Below, in pieces: positions 21,503 to 33,755 of a DNA stretch of 64,000 nt. The stretch lies in the NCBI GenBank assembly GCA_010909165.1, contig VJWM01000126.1, positions 496,001-560,000 of the forward strand, in the 5' to 3' direction. A program made the translations under genes and the position numbers. Each line of letters starts with the position of its first letter. Within the stretch, counting starts at the first letter, position 1. The notes beneath the pieces are model-generated. The model was given only the letters and a program-made list of their open reading frames with translations. It was not told the origin of the DNA and did no database searches. Source of the DNA: Anthoceros angustus. Lineage: Eukaryota; Streptophyta; Anthocerotopsida; Anthocerotales; Anthocerotaceae.

Positions 21503-23416
21503 ATGGCTCTTAAAAGAAAACCCACTGGGCGTGCTGGACCAGGCAAGAAACAAGGTTCTATGGCTGAAGTCACGGCTAAGCCGTACACATGATAACGTAT
21601 CAAAACAGCAATTCTTCACACTACAACCCACCCACTGCAGGATGATGGTAAAGTTGATGGTGTCCTTGTGCACAGTGAGGGAACTTATTTGGTGCCTAAG
21701 AAGGCCACTCCCAAACCGCCAAGGCACTTCTCATCCAAGAAGGATGCCCGGCGTGCAGCTCAATTTGTTCAGAAGAGAAGAAGGGTGGACACCCGACCTG
21801 TGCCATTGGTGGAGGGCCCGCTTTCGGAGATTACTAACTGTGTTCTTGGGACTGAGAGAGGGGTTTGAGTATGTTGGTGAGAATGACCATTTGATAACTG
21901 ACGATTCCAAGGTTCTTAGCATGAGAGTTTGTCTCATGCCCAAAATGTATGTAGTAGTACAACAAGATGCCTTATAGGTTGGTCAATTTTCCATGCTGTC
22001 TTGGTTCCTAACCCTACGGAGACTTGATCGAATGTCTTGATTTGTTTGAGAGATTGAGGAGTGCGGATCTTGAGGATGATTTTGCTATGGGCATGGAGGA
22101 AATTGATGACGAGGCTAACTTGAGAACTGGGTTTGACCTCTCCGTCCGAGGGTGTTAATGATGCTTTGAGTGGTGGTGAGGACAAGTCCAAACGCCAAAG
22201 TAATTGGTGCCAGAGTCGTCTTAAGGCTTTCATGAAAGTCAGTGGTGTTTGGGGTTAGGATAGCGCAATAGAGGACATCCCTTATAAGGACTTAAACCTT
22301 ATATTGATACCCTTTTTCCACCAAGTTCGGGGCTTAAAAAAAAACTCTATATTCTCTCCGGAAACATAAGCTCTGTACCCTTCTTTTTGTTTCGTCTCTC
22401 ATGTAAGTTGTTGATTTTGACCTTTTGTGCAGGCTGATGTCCTTCTCTCGAGGATTCAATCGAATCTTAGAGAGAAAGTGTATTCGGACGAGCCGGCTTG
22501 GATCGACATACCTATGATAAACATGTTTCACGGATATTCCATGGGGCTTAGGCAGGTCTCGTAATGAAAATCAGCAAGGACCTTAGAACTGCTTTCATGT
22601 TGAAAGGAGGTTGTGATGATGATGAGCGCATACTATCCCAGAGACCATCAATGTTCTTTTGGGTGTGGTGCCCAAAAATGGTATTTCTCTTGTCGCTGTT
22701 TTTTGAGTTGATTTTTGTTGCCTTGTTGTTGCAACGTTTTGCCTTGCCTTGGTATTTGACGTTCCAAAATTGTCTCGGTTTGCGTATTTCTGCATGAATC
22801 GATTTGGAGTTCGTGGCGGAGAGGAGTTACATAACCTTTTAATTAGGGACTTTTCATTTTCATCACATTCGGGCGGACAATTTGTACAATATGTTTATTA
22901 CGTTGTGTTTCATGATTTTTGTTGTGATGTAATCTTGTATAGTGTTGGCCTTTCGTTTTTGTCACGGATATGAAGATATCCTAACAATTTGAGGACTTGC
23001 GAGATATGACCGTCGGGGCAAGCAAAACAAAGTAGCAGAAGGGTTCTAGTTCCTAGTGAGCGAAGATCTTCCAAGGAGTTGCTCAATGAAGAACTTACTC
23101 GGATGCGGGATGATCTGGGTGTGCTGCCAATCGTCCCCGAATATGACTCGAGTAGTATTTGCCAGTTTAAGATGTAAGTGTATTCATGCATGAGGAAAAT
23201 CTATTTGTTCTTTGAAAATGTTTTGATATTGTGAGTTATGTACAGCTGGGTCAATGTCCCTTACAAGTGCAACGCATTGAGAATGTTAGCAATAATAAGT
23301 TTGTGGACTGTTTTTCCAGAATCGTGTCTTCATTGTAATGTGTTCTCGACTCCCATTTTAATTGTCGGTCTTGCGGTGTTGCTACCCCGATATCCATCAT
23401 GAAAGTAGACCAGTTC
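21503..23416 (+). pseudogene. Crypton-like recombinase gene, 5' part, unit 2
   Basis: ATG at 21503 begins MALKRKPTGRAGPGKKQGSM, a Lys/Arg-rich N-terminus. After a probable splice acceptor (CCACTGCAG, near 21639) an open exon encodes DDGKVDGVLVHSEGTYLV and KPPRHFSSKKDARRAAQFVQ to about 21868. Next come EYVGENDHLITDDSK, EIDDEANLRTGFDL-type sequence (indel-broken), DVLLSRIQSNLREKVYSDEP (after TGTGCAG, 22433) and the catalytic-Arg box FGVRG (GGAG)EELHNLL near 22805-22850. A last exon RRSSKELLNEELTRMRDDL is near 23060. Central exons are lost, as in unit 1, and the 3' half is replaced by copia. Confidence 0.6.
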
Positions 23417-25952
23417 TAACTTTTCCTTATGTAGTGATACTCAACAGCTATATGTTTAGTTCTAGAATGAAAACAGATTTTGCAAGTGCAATGGCACCGC
23501 TATCACTAAACAAAGATGTAGGCTTAAGTTGAGGATGGTGAAGTTCACTCAAAACTAACTGGACCACACTATGTCTTTAGAACCGAGGTTAGTACCACTA
23601 TTCTGATTGACAAAGCTATAGTAGGTTGTTTCTTACTTGACCAGATATTGGTGCTCCTCCCAAGAGTAATACATACCCGATCTGATTTTCGTGTCGGGTC
23701 AAGATAGCATCAATATGCCGTTAGAGTTAATGTGTTGATAGCTGGTGTATGCTTGAACATCGCCTGTACATAGTGCCTTTAAGGTATCTAAATATACGCG
23801 ACATCCAAAGGCTCACGCCTGTGGTTCTCCAAGAATTGTGAATGACTTCAAAAGATATATCCGGTCTCGTAAAATTGCATAAATATATTAGAGTGCCAAC
23901 AACATGTCGGTATGGAACTGCGACATTTCTAGCTTTTCTTCACTATTTTGGGACTCATATCTCGAGGTAAGCCTAACACCACTTGCAAAAGGTGTGGGTG
24001 TGCTTTGCATCCTCAAGTCCAAATTTAGCTAAACTCTCCTTAATATACTTGGTTTGAACTATACTTAGAGTCTTATTACCTCTATTTCGTATAATATTAA
24101 CACCAAGTGCATATGTCATTTCTCCTAGATCGGACATCTCAAATAGAGTCCTAAGCCATGCTTTAGTTTCGCTAGGAGAGTGAGGGAGTTTGTTGCCATA
24201 AAAACATCATCAACATAAAGTAGAAGATAAAATATATCATTGCGGATATTAGGATGTACATACAAGCATCACACCGGCTTTGCTTAAATCCTCTCCCAAT
24301 AAGTTGTACATGTATGGTTAAATTCCAATTCTTGCCCGACCGCCATACAAACCTTTGATGAGTCGGCATACCCAATCTTCTTTGCCTTTGACTTCAGAAC
24401 CCTCGGGTTGTCTCATGTATATTTCCTCTTGCAGCGCCATACAAATATGTTGTCTTAACATCCATCATGTGGAGTTCAAGATCATGTTGGGCACATAAGG
24501 CAAATATCATTCAAGTGTGGCAAATTTGGCTATCATAAGTGGCCCAAGGTATGTAATCTAGACCAGAATTTGTGTAAAACCTCGCTACTAGGCGTGCCTT
24601 ATACCTTTCTATAGAACCATCTCCTTTTCTTTTAATTTTGAATACCCATTTGCTGGTTACTATCTTCCTACCCCTAGGTGGTTTGACCAATTCCATGTAG
24701 AGTTATTAACTAGGGAATTATATTAGTCTACTACCTTCCATAAGTCTTTTTCGTGAGAAGAGAAAGCTTGTTTTAAGGTAAGAGGTTCTTCGGGTCTATA
24801 GTTGCCTTGTAGACTTGAGAATAAAGTGATATAGGGGTATAGGATCATCAAAACAAAGCTAGGTATCCTAAAGGAGGTTCCTTCCAACTGCAGGACTGAG
24901 ATAGTAGGTCGGGATCTAAGGTTGTACCTTTGTGTGTGCATCATCCAGGAGCGGGATCAACGGCGGATCTGCTGGCTCCACAATGTCATCCTCCGAGGGT
25001 CATCAAACTCATCATCATGAGTGTCAACGCCTCTGGCCGGGATGTCCCATCGTTGAGTTGTACCAGTTGTGGAATAGATGCTAACTCCTCCTCCTCCGCA
25101 TAATAGGTTCAACTAAAGGAACACGAAGGTGAATGGGAAATGGAAATGAAATAATCGATCATCAAAAATAAGAAGGTCAATGGTCTCATCAAGAGGAGGA
25201 CCAAGCCTATCACCCCACTGTGGGGAAAAGAGGTAAGACTCATGAAAAGTAACACTCGGGCGTATAAAAGTTGCCTTGTAGAAGGGTTGAACAATTTGTA
25301 CCCTTTGATACCTTGGTAGCCAATGAAAGTGTACTTAATGCTTTGGGATCCAACTTCTACGCAATGCTTTGGGAATAAAAACATATGCGGGGATCCAAAA
25401 ATTCAAGGTGGTCAATAGAAGGCTTCTTGCCAATGAATGCTTCATATGGAGTCATACCTTGAACTGATGTAGGCAATCGATTCATGAGATAGGTTGTCTA
25501 GGAGGGCCTCGCCCAATAAGCCTTAGATAACTTAGCTTGTACCAATAAGCAACCCGTGATCTCTTGAGGCGTAGATTCTTGTTCTCCACGCCATTTTGTT
25601 GAGGAGTGTAGACAATCAGAAGTTGTTGAGCTATACCTTCACCGACAAAATCCTCAAATTCGATGATGTAAACTCTCCACCATTGTCGGAACGTAAGGTC
25701 TTGAGTTTGTGATCCAGAAGTCTCACCCCATTTCATGTAGTCCTTGAAGAAGTGAAAGGCATCACTCTTGTTTTTCGTGATGTAGGAAAAGACAAAACGA
25801 GAGAAATCATCATGAAGGTCAAAAATATCTACTACCACTAAAGGAGGGTGTAGACAAGGGTCCACAAATGTCTGTGCACTATCTCTAAAGGTGACTTGGC
25901 CCTTTGTGGAGATTTATTTTTGAAAGGCTCTTGATGTCGTTTAGTGAGGACA
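23417..25952 (-). mobile_element. Ty1/copia coding fragment, unit 2
   Basis: This has the same extent and breakpoints as 9514-12063, so units 1 and 2 inherited one event. Integrase is clearest here at 25482-25865 (DDFSRFVFSYITKNKSDAFH, YTPQQNGVENKNLR), and the RT start at 24511-24696 (SKWVFKIKRKGDGSIERYKA, RLVARFYTNSGLDY). The YVDD region is present but frameshifted. No LTRs are seen. Confidence 0.85.
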
Positions 25953-26025
25953 CAAGATTCGCACCAAGGTAGCTATAGGTGTTCAACCTTTGCAAGGTTG
26001 AACACCTATAACTGTCTTGATCTTG
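25953..26025. repeat. fold-back palindrome at copia junction, unit 2
   Basis: The 5' arm CAAGATTCGCACCAAGGTAG continues to GGTGTTCAACCTT, with the inverse arm starting AAGGTTGAACACCTATA. The 3' arm has lost bases relative to unit 1. Confidence 0.8.
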
Positions 26026-26370
26026 AAAAACTCAAACGACACCGTAAAGAGCAATAGGACATGCGAAGACTGCAGTGGCAATAGAATCAAAAGATTGATA
26101 ATGGGGCTCGAGGGGTCTCCACGCTACCCACGAAAACCGTCGGGATCGAAGTGATCTTATCTTCCCTTTATTACTTTCAGAGTGAAAACTAATGTTTGTG
26201 TTTGATTATGTTATTACCTTACGGGAAGATGAAGAATTTCTTCAAGCCTCACTTCATCAACTTCCGCCAACTATGATAATGTTGGACAAGTTGTGCCGAT
26301 CAAAACAAGTGGTCGTGAAAATTATATTTTCAATTTCTACAATTGTACTAATTTTCCAAAATAAGGTAAA
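26026..26370 (+). pseudogene. recombinase gene 3' tail, unit 2
   Basis: This matches the unit 3 gene end: the AAAGAGCAATAGGACATG block, then a segment ending in an FNFYN-like motif and TAAGG. It is orphaned by the copia fragment. Confidence 0.6.
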
Positions 26371-26905
26371 TATTTTTGCTTAAGTATCTGTGCCTCTATT
26401 ACGAATCGTTCGATGTCCCTAGTTATATGCTTAATTTACATTGTTTTGTAGGTTTTAGTATTCCAATAATGGCGGTCAATCTATTATGGTATTTACTCTA
26501 TATTTTTAATTTTTATTTCATACCATTCTAGATATATAGGTAACTTTGCAAAGAATAAATTTATTTGTCGGTTTCTTGTAAATCCTGGATCCGCATGAAT
26601 ATTACTTAATGGAATATGTTTTATCGCCAAATTAGCGATTTTGGTGGATTTCTAGTCAATGATCTTCTATTTAGATTTACCTAATATTCACCTGGTTACC
26701 CATTTTTCCAACTCTGCTGTCCTGATTTCAACATTGATGGTGAAATATTTTCACCTATCAGTGCATATTTTCTATTCTATTGTAATAAATTTGATCCTAC
26801 TCAGCAAAATAATGATCTTCAATTTACCTCCTCCACCCTGGAAGAAAATCGAGCGAGCGCGTCGAGGCCCCATACGAGGCAGCGACTTTACATACTGAAA
26901 GCAGA
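26371..26905. other. AT-rich spacer, unit 2
   Basis: This is the same spacer as 12477-13016. No gene is seen. Confidence 0.5.
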
Positions 26906-27027
26906 GTGTTTCCGCTCCACAAACGGTTACGCTTTCCCGCACCTCACGCTCCTTCCTGCAATATTAAATCCTCACGATCCCATCCAACTTTCAACATCCG
27001 ATTTGAGTTTAATTTGGGGTCCCTGAG

Positions 27028-27221
27028 TGGGGTGCGCCAGGCAATGGAAGTAGTGCAAGCCCAAAGCGACGCTCGAGAAGCCGTGGAAGCAAGCTACCAC
27101 ATAAAGCTCGCCCCGAAAGAAATTAGATTCATATCATGTGGGTCGATGACCCACATATCAGATATTAAACTGATAAGAACAGATACTACACTTGATCTTA
27201 GCCAAAGGCCGAGAAAGGTAT
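27028..27221 (-). ncRNA. U2: U2 snRNA, class B copy 2 (no USE, 1-nt deletion)
   Basis: This matches B1 but with one T missing in the GGCCTTTTGG segment near the 5' end and two bases missing in stem III. The 194-nt copy lacks the USE. It is likely a U2 pseudogene, unless the deletions are consensus errors. Confidence 0.75.
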
Positions 27222-27589
27222 ACCTTCCTTTCGCAAGTCAGGGTCTATATGGGCCAGAGGCGTTAGGGTGTATTATACACGCCGTCCATGACTCCTGGCG
27301 GGCGGGCCTGTAAAACGCCGCGCTCCTGTCCTGGCGGGATGGCGAAATTAAAAGCGAATGAAGCAAGTGTCTCGGAAGCAGGCGACTGTACCATCCATAT
27401 ATCATCGCAACATTTGATTGGAGAACCCGTGCACGGCGCACGCAGGCAAGCTCGGTAGCAACCAAGATTTCTGGCAATCGCTCCTCGGAGTTCAGGAAGG
27501 CTGCTGTAAATCCATGGTATTTTGCCTCCTTCCTCAAGCCATCGTCTCCGGATCGTCTTCGTCGAAGTGTTTAACAGCTTCGTCCCCAG

Positions 27590-28413
27590 ATAGATACAAC
27601 TTTGAGCCTGCACAGAAATGGCCATGGTTCGGATTGCCATGCTCACGTGCTGCGGCTCACCCTTGACCCTGAGCGGAATTGTGCCGAGATGGGCTGGCCA
27701 GATGCGGGGAATGCTGCCAGGTGAAGTGCACCAACGACGGATGCAACGACACGCCCACCACTGTCGTGATGACGGATCAGTGCCCGGGTGGCGTGGAAGC
27801 CCCATTTCGATCTCAGCGGCTCTGCATTCGGAAACCTCGCTGCCGCCGGCCGATCGTCTGACCTCGTCACGCTGGGCGGGTCCCGGCTGCTCCGGATACA
27901 TCCCTGAGGCTGTAATGACAATGCAATGCTTCGAATAGACGATGGCATGGATGCGTTGCGCGCAGGGTGCCTTGCTCCTACGGTTCCCAGACTGTGGCAT
28001 TCGACATGGACGCGAATTGCAATCCCAATTGGGTCGCCTTCGTGGTCGAGTTTCAAGCAGGCGATGGAGATCTCCACTCTGTCGAACTCAAGGTTAGGAA
28101 AAGCTATGCATGGTGTCTCGGTTTTGGACACTGTTGATTACTCTTGGATGGCATTGGCTTTCATGAGTTGAAACCAGCCACAAGATCTCACATGTGGTGA
28201 ATGTTGGGGTGGCAGGATGCGTCTTCAGCTTGGCAGGCAGTGAGTCACAATTGGGGAGCCAACTGGCAATTCTTCGGGAGCCTTAACGGCCCCGTTTCTG
28301 TTCGGCTCAAATCCTCCAATACTGCCGACCAAGTGCTGGTTGCCAAGGATGCCATTCCAGCTGACTGGACACCTGGCCACACCTACCAATACCAAGACCA
28401 GTTTAGCTACTAG
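27590..28413 (+). pseudogene. beta-expansin-like remnant, copy E3
   Basis: Exon structure is the same as E2. The last exon is open here: DASSAWQAVSHNWGANWQFF, GPVSVRLKSSNTADQVLVAK, IPADWTPGHTYQYQDQFSY, ending at 28413. There is one fewer G after CCCGGGTGGCGTGG, so the CPGG-to-HFDLSG break has a different length from E1/E2. CGECCQVKC (about 27712 onward) and VVEFQAGDGDLHSVELK are kept. Confidence 0.8.
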
Positions 28414-29035
28414 GAAAATTTGATGCACCGCACATTTGGGTCGGGTCCTGCATCCAGTGCGCCCACAATCAAAGCTTGGGTGCATTTGTACGTAGTGCTT
28501 TTCAAACTGTACTATTATTCTAAAAATTACATTATTCTCACATTCCTGATTCTGTGTTTGAGGGAAACAACAGCAACCCATCTTCAACTTACCAGCAGTG
28601 TTACCAGTTTTTTGACGGAAACACTAGCAAATTGGCTTCAAGTAATTTACGGGCCTGTCCAGCGGTTCAAGCTTATTGAAAGAATGATAATGACCCATCC
28701 AGCTTCACAAATGTTCCAAGTGTATCTCATCCTGCATTCGAGCTCGGGTATTCAGTAATGGACAAACAGAAGCCTCACATCCGCCCAACTGTGAGTTCAC
28801 ACAAGGCTGTAGGGCTGTACCTGACCGAAACCTGAAGACTTCAGTGAAGGCTCGGATCTTGTGTCGGGTGCTCAGGCACACTTCTTCTGATAACTGCAAC
28901 GACATGCTGAACAGGAAAAGATTTGTTAGCAGTCCCACCAAAGAAACTAATGCCTGAAGGCAAGAATACGAATCCAAGCGTTGTTTGAGGTTAGGAGGTT
29001 GCGGAACTCATGTTAGAAGAACCGCCGTAATATGT
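28414..29035. other. expansin 3' flank, unit 3
   Basis: This is the same flank as 822-1442, with no gene seen. Confidence 0.5.
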
Positions 29036-29182
29036 ATGTACTGAAAGCAGAGTGTTTCCGCTCCACATACGGTTGGTTACGCTTTCCCGCACCTCGTGCT
29101 CCTTCCTGCAATATTAGATCCTCACGATCCAATCCAACTTTCAACGTCCGATTTGGGTTTAATTTGGGGTCCCCCGAGGGGG

Positions 29183-29379
29183 TGGGGTGCGCCAGGCAAT
29201 GGAAGTAGTGCAAGCCCAAAGCGACGCTCGAGGAGCCGTGGTAGCAAGCTACCACTTGAGGCTCCTCGCCCGAGAGAAATTAGATTAATATCATGTGGGT
29301 CGATGACCCACGTATCAGATATTAAACTGATAAGAACAGATACTACACTTGATCTTAGCCAAAAGGCCGAGAAAGGTAT
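29183..29379 (-). ncRNA. U2: U2 snRNA, class A copy 3
   Basis: This is a 197-nt U2 with all core elements. Stem III has one C fewer at GCCCGAGAG than in A2. Its promoter is intact. Confidence 0.9.
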
Positions 29380-29403
29380 ACCTCCATCTCGCAGGTCAGG
29401 GTC

Positions 29404-29449
29404 TATATGGGCCAGAGGTGTTACGGTTTGTTCCCTACCGATATGGGGT
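29404..29449 (-). promoter_or_regulatory. USE + TATA of U2 copy A3
   Basis: USE ACCCCATATCG (minus strand, 29439-29449) and TATA-like CATATAGA have the same spacing as in A1. Confidence 0.75.
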
Positions 29450-30077
29450 AATACCCTATATGGTTATCGTTTCGTTTGACACTAGCTGGTCTTGAGGTCC
29501 TCTCAACGCTTTGCTTCTATGTTTTTTTCGTGGGTACCCAATAAGAAACCGTCTCCACTATCCTTCATCGCTAGTATGTAGTGGGCATCTGCTACATTTT
29601 GTTGTCTGCAAAATTGTTGCCATAGCTGCTCGCTCACGGAGACCCCGTCCCCACCCACAAATTTTCTGGGAAGTGGAACTGGGCTCCTTACCTGCTGCAC
29701 CTAGAGGCTTGGTTGTTTGTCAAGGCTTGAATCCCCAAAGTGAGGTGAGCGGGAGCCCTCGAGATCCCTATAGACACAATTTTGTTCGGTCCACAACAAC
29801 GGGTCCGATTGCCACCTGGCCAGCCGTGGCCATCGTTCGGCCACGGTCGGAAGATGAGACTAAAACAATCAGCGCTTTGCCTCCATCCGACGCGGGCAAT
29901 CCCATTTGGACATCTTCTTGCCTTTTTTATGCGGATATGGCCATCTTCTCCGGGCCCTTATCTTTGCCCGTGCCTTTCCTCGGGGTGCATTAAGTCACGA
30001 CCATCTCAAGGATTACTTTACCCCAAAGGATCCCTCTAGGCTATATGTTTGTTTCTTTTGGTCATGGCAAAGGGAGA

Positions 30078-30309
30078 CACTACTAGGAAAAGTATCCTTT
30101 TACAACGAGTTTTACAACACTTTTACAACAACCGTTGTAAAATTGTTGTTGTAAACACCCCTTAGTAATATACGTTGTAAAAACGTCAAACGTATATACT
30201 ACATAAACGTATACGTCCTTGCATATAGTATACGAGCATGGTATACACTGTCGTAAAATGGACCGTTGTAAATATTCTAAATTCTTGTAAATTCTACCAT
30301 TGTAAGTTA
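30078..30309. mobile_element. CACTA-type head, truncated, unit 3a
   Basis: The CACTA terminus and the first subterminal motifs are cut at TTATGTATG. There the sequence switches to the U2 cassette flank (TACTGAAAGCAGAG). This is the right edge of a tandem duplication of about 1.27 kb. Confidence 0.65.
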
Positions 30310-30454
30310 TGTATGTACTGAAAGCAGAGTGTTTCCGCTCCACATACGGTTGGTTACGCTTTCCCGCACCTCGTGCTCCTTCCTGCAATATTAAATCCTC
30401 ACGATCCAATCCAACTTTCAACGTCCGATTTGGGTTTAATTTGGGGTCCCCAGG

Positions 30455-30651
30455 TGGGGTGCGCCAGGCAATGGAAGTAGTGCAAGCCCAAAGCGACGCT
30501 CGAGGAGCCGTGGTAGCAAGCTACCACTTGAGGCTCCTCGCCCGAGAGAAATTAGATTAATATCATGTGGGTCGATGACCCACGTATCAGATATTAAACT
30601 GATAAGAACAGATACTACACTTGATCTTAGCCAAAAGGCCGAGAAAGGTAT
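30455..30651 (-). ncRNA. U2: U2 snRNA, class A copy 4
   Basis: This is a 197-nt near-identical duplicate of A3, lying inside the CACTA subterminal region because of the local tandem duplication. The full promoter was copied too. Confidence 0.9.
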
Positions 30652-30675
30652 ACCTCCATCTCGCAGGTCAGGGTC

Positions 30676-30721
30676 TATATGGGCCAGAGGTGTTACGGTT
30701 TGTTCCCTACCGATATGGGGT
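30676..30721 (-). promoter_or_regulatory. USE + TATA of U2 copy A4
   Basis: USE ACCCCATATCG (minus strand, 30711-30721) and a TATA-like CATATAGA have the same spacing as in A1. Confidence 0.75.
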
Positions 30722-31347
30722 AATACCCTATATGGTTATCGTTTCGTTTGACACTAGCTGGTCTTGAGGTCCTCTCAACGCTTTGCTTCTATGTTTTTTT
30801 CGTGGGTACCCAATAAGAAACCGTCTCCACTATCCTTCATCGCTAGTATGTAGTGGGCATCTGCTACATTTTGTTGTCTGCAAAATTGTTGCCATAGCTC
30901 TGCTCACGGAGACCCCGTCCCCACCCACAAATTTTTGGGAAGTGGGCTGCTGGGCTCCTTACCTGCACCTAGAGGCTTGGTTGTTTGTCAAGGCTTGAAT
31001 CCCCAAAGTGAGGTGGCGGGAGCTCTCTCCCTATAGACACACCGATTTGTTCGGTCCACAACAACGGGTCCGATTGCCACCCCGTTGAGCCATCGTTCGG
31101 CCACTGTCGGAAGATGAGACTAAAACAATCAGCGCCCTTCGTCCCTCCATCAGGCAATCCCATTTCTGACATCGCACTTCTTTACCGAAAGCCTTTTGTC
31201 CGGATATGGCCATCTTGATTGGGCCCTTATCTTTGCCCGTGCCTTTCCTCGGGGTGCCGAGCACAGTCTCGACCATCTCAAGGATTACTTTACCCCAAAG
31301 GATCCCTCTAGGTTATGGTTTCTTTTGGCGGCTGCAGTGTAGGGAGA

Positions 31348-32030
31348 CACTACTAGGAAAAGTATCCTTTTACTTGAGTTTTTAACACTTTTACAACAAC
31401 CGTTGTAAAATTGTTGTTATAAACCTATAGTAATATCGTTGTAAAAGCGTCAAGCGTATATACTACATAAGCGTGTCGTCCTTGCATATAGTATACGAGC
31501 ATGGTATACTGTTGTAAAAATGGACCGTTGTAAATATTCTAAATTCTTGTAAATTCTACCATTGTAAGTTATGTATGCCGTTGTAAATATAGATGGCCTT
31601 GTTATTGAAACCATTGTAAATTGAGCCGTTGTAAAAACATTGTACCATTGTAAATATCTCCACGAATTCAAACTATTGTAAATAACAATAAATTAACCCA
31701 TTACAAACTCCAATATTGTCAATAAAATATACTATTGTAAAAAGTTTCCCGTCCAAATTCAAACCCTTGTAAAAAATGTATACCATTGTAAATTCTACTG
31801 TTGTAAATATTTCCCCCCAAAATTCAAATCATTGTAGATAATTCAACCCATTGTAAATTCTGTTGTTGTAAAGAGTTTCTGCCTTTGTAGATTTCTCCCG
31901 CCAAAATTCAAAACATTGTTAATAATTTAAACCAATATAAATTCTGACGTTGTAAATAATTTAGGTCATACTAAATAGTAAATAGTAAATAGTAAATAGT
32001 AAATAGTAAATGGGAAAAGCCCATCGGAGG
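31348..32030. mobile_element. CACTA-type head, unit 3b
   Basis: CACTACTAGGAAAAGTATCC is followed by the complete TTGTAAA subterminal region. A (TAAATAG)n tract lies at 31972-32011. Confidence 0.6.
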
Positions 32031-32139
32031 GGACAATAGAAGGGACGGGGGGTCGGCGTGGAGAGAACAGAGCTCTACCTAAAGTCATCACCCACAATGT
32101 CATATGGAGGAAGAATAACCGCGCAAACCACGGAAGTAC

Positions 32140-33600
32140 CTCATGCCGCCTTGTGGAGGATCGCCGTTGAGGCGCCCGTTGAAGGGCAATTGAAACCCGT
32201 TATCGGAAATATCTTTTGTGAAAATACGAGAGGGGCGGCCCGCACATGTCTGTAGCATGGTAAACTTTGTGACTTGACAAATTTGTTAAAGTCCTCAGCC
32301 ATTGCCCCATACGTTTCTAGTGCAAGTGGAATAAAGAGGTGGCCCGCTTGCATCCTGCTATGTTTGCGGACCTTAAGAGCATTGCTCGGTGACCCAACGA
32401 GCGGTTAGTGATGACCTGAGCGGAGATGGTGTCACGTGTAGGATCGGTAACCACCACATCTGCCACCAAAACCTAGTCGCCACGGACAAGGTTCAAGTCA
32501 GCCCTGATTGAACGACCTGTACGGAGAGTATACACCCGCTCTCTCCAGGCCATGTAGCCGCTTTCGCGAGCGGTGGCGAACATGACATCGCGGATGGCAT
32601 CGTGAGTGGCAATGCGATGACCCCCGTGGGGACAAGAGCAAGGTGTACCCCAGAATCATCGAGGGCAAAGCCGCACTCGCAAGTAAGGAGCGAAAAAGCC
32701 CGCGGTGGAGCACGCCAGGCGGAATCGCATCGCGATGGTGAAGGTGGTTGGTGCGATGTGAAACCCGCATGCATGGGCGGGCCAAGCAAGCTGCGCCTTC
32801 CCATAACAAGAGCGAGCCACGCTCTTGTGGACACGGGAATGGAGGTCCTAGAGGAGAGGAAGCTGGCGGCGCTCTCGGCGGGAATGCACGCAACCCCTTG
32901 AAACCATCAATAATAAATGTCGAGAAAGTAGGGAAGTCCTTGAGCATCCATGATAACATGTCCCTAACTTGCCTCAAGGACGTTTGGAGAAGGTTCCCTC
33001 CTCCACACGTCGAGATCCTCGAGAAAGGGCTGTCATGGAGGATGAGCGAGAAGCCAAAGCGGGAGGGCCCAACCGCCTGTGAAAGCCGAAGAGACCTCCA
33101 ACGAGAGCAGACCTATGCCTCCAAATTGTATAGGTAGGGACACTTGCCAGCGGGCCAGATCGCCCACAGGGCACTCAAAAGCCCCTGAGCCTAGGATGTC
33201 CCCAAGAGTATCCTTAATCTTCCTATCAAACCGCTGTAGCCGGGACAAAAGGGTCGGGGACGGAGGCAGCGTATGGATGTGGTAACCAGGGCACTTGGCA
33301 AAATAGGAGGAAAGAATTCCAAAGGCCACCTGTGTATCCTCTAGCAAAGGGAGGTCCTCGACATGGGAGAGGTCCTCTGCGAGAGCCTGGTCCAGGAAGC
33401 TCTCGATGAAGTCAGGGGAACCGAAGGGGACCCCTAGAATCCGCAGTCCCAAAGCTTGAGCAATCTCCCTAGCAGGAAACTACAAAATAGGTAGATTCCC
33501 CGACAGAGACCAGACGCAGCACTTGGACAGCTTGACCTTCAAGTCCACCAAAGAAAGCTCATGAGAGAAGAGCTCAAAGGCCTACCTATAGTAGTCTACT
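32140..33600 (-). pseudogene. non-LTR reverse transcriptase 3' fragment
   Basis: Read on the minus strand from 33600. A thumb-like HELSLVDLKVKLSKCCVWS comes first, then GLRILGVPFGSPDF, DTQVAFGILSSYFAKCPGYH, LPIQFGGIGLLSLE (33036-33452) and FTIAMRFRLACSTAGFF. A Cys/His piece CPHGGHRIATHDAIRD follows, then LVRGD, VLVADVVVTDPTRDT and GHLFIPLALETYGAMAEDFN near the end. The order fits the part downstream of RT motif C in a non-LTR type element with a C-terminal nuclease-like domain. Frame breaks are common. It is absent from units 1, 2 and 4 and lies between the CACTA head and the unrecognised gene, opposite in strand to the fragment at 40115. Confidence 0.7.
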
Positions 33601-33755
33601 GTAATTAATATGTAATTGCTGCCAACTTCCAACCATCTCCAATTCATCATAAGAGGCCTGAAAAAATACAGACATCAAAGAGGTGTTCATCATTAGATTC
33701 GAGCCCTCGCAATAGCTTTGTACAATCAAAATGTTCAATAGACCATTACCTACAA

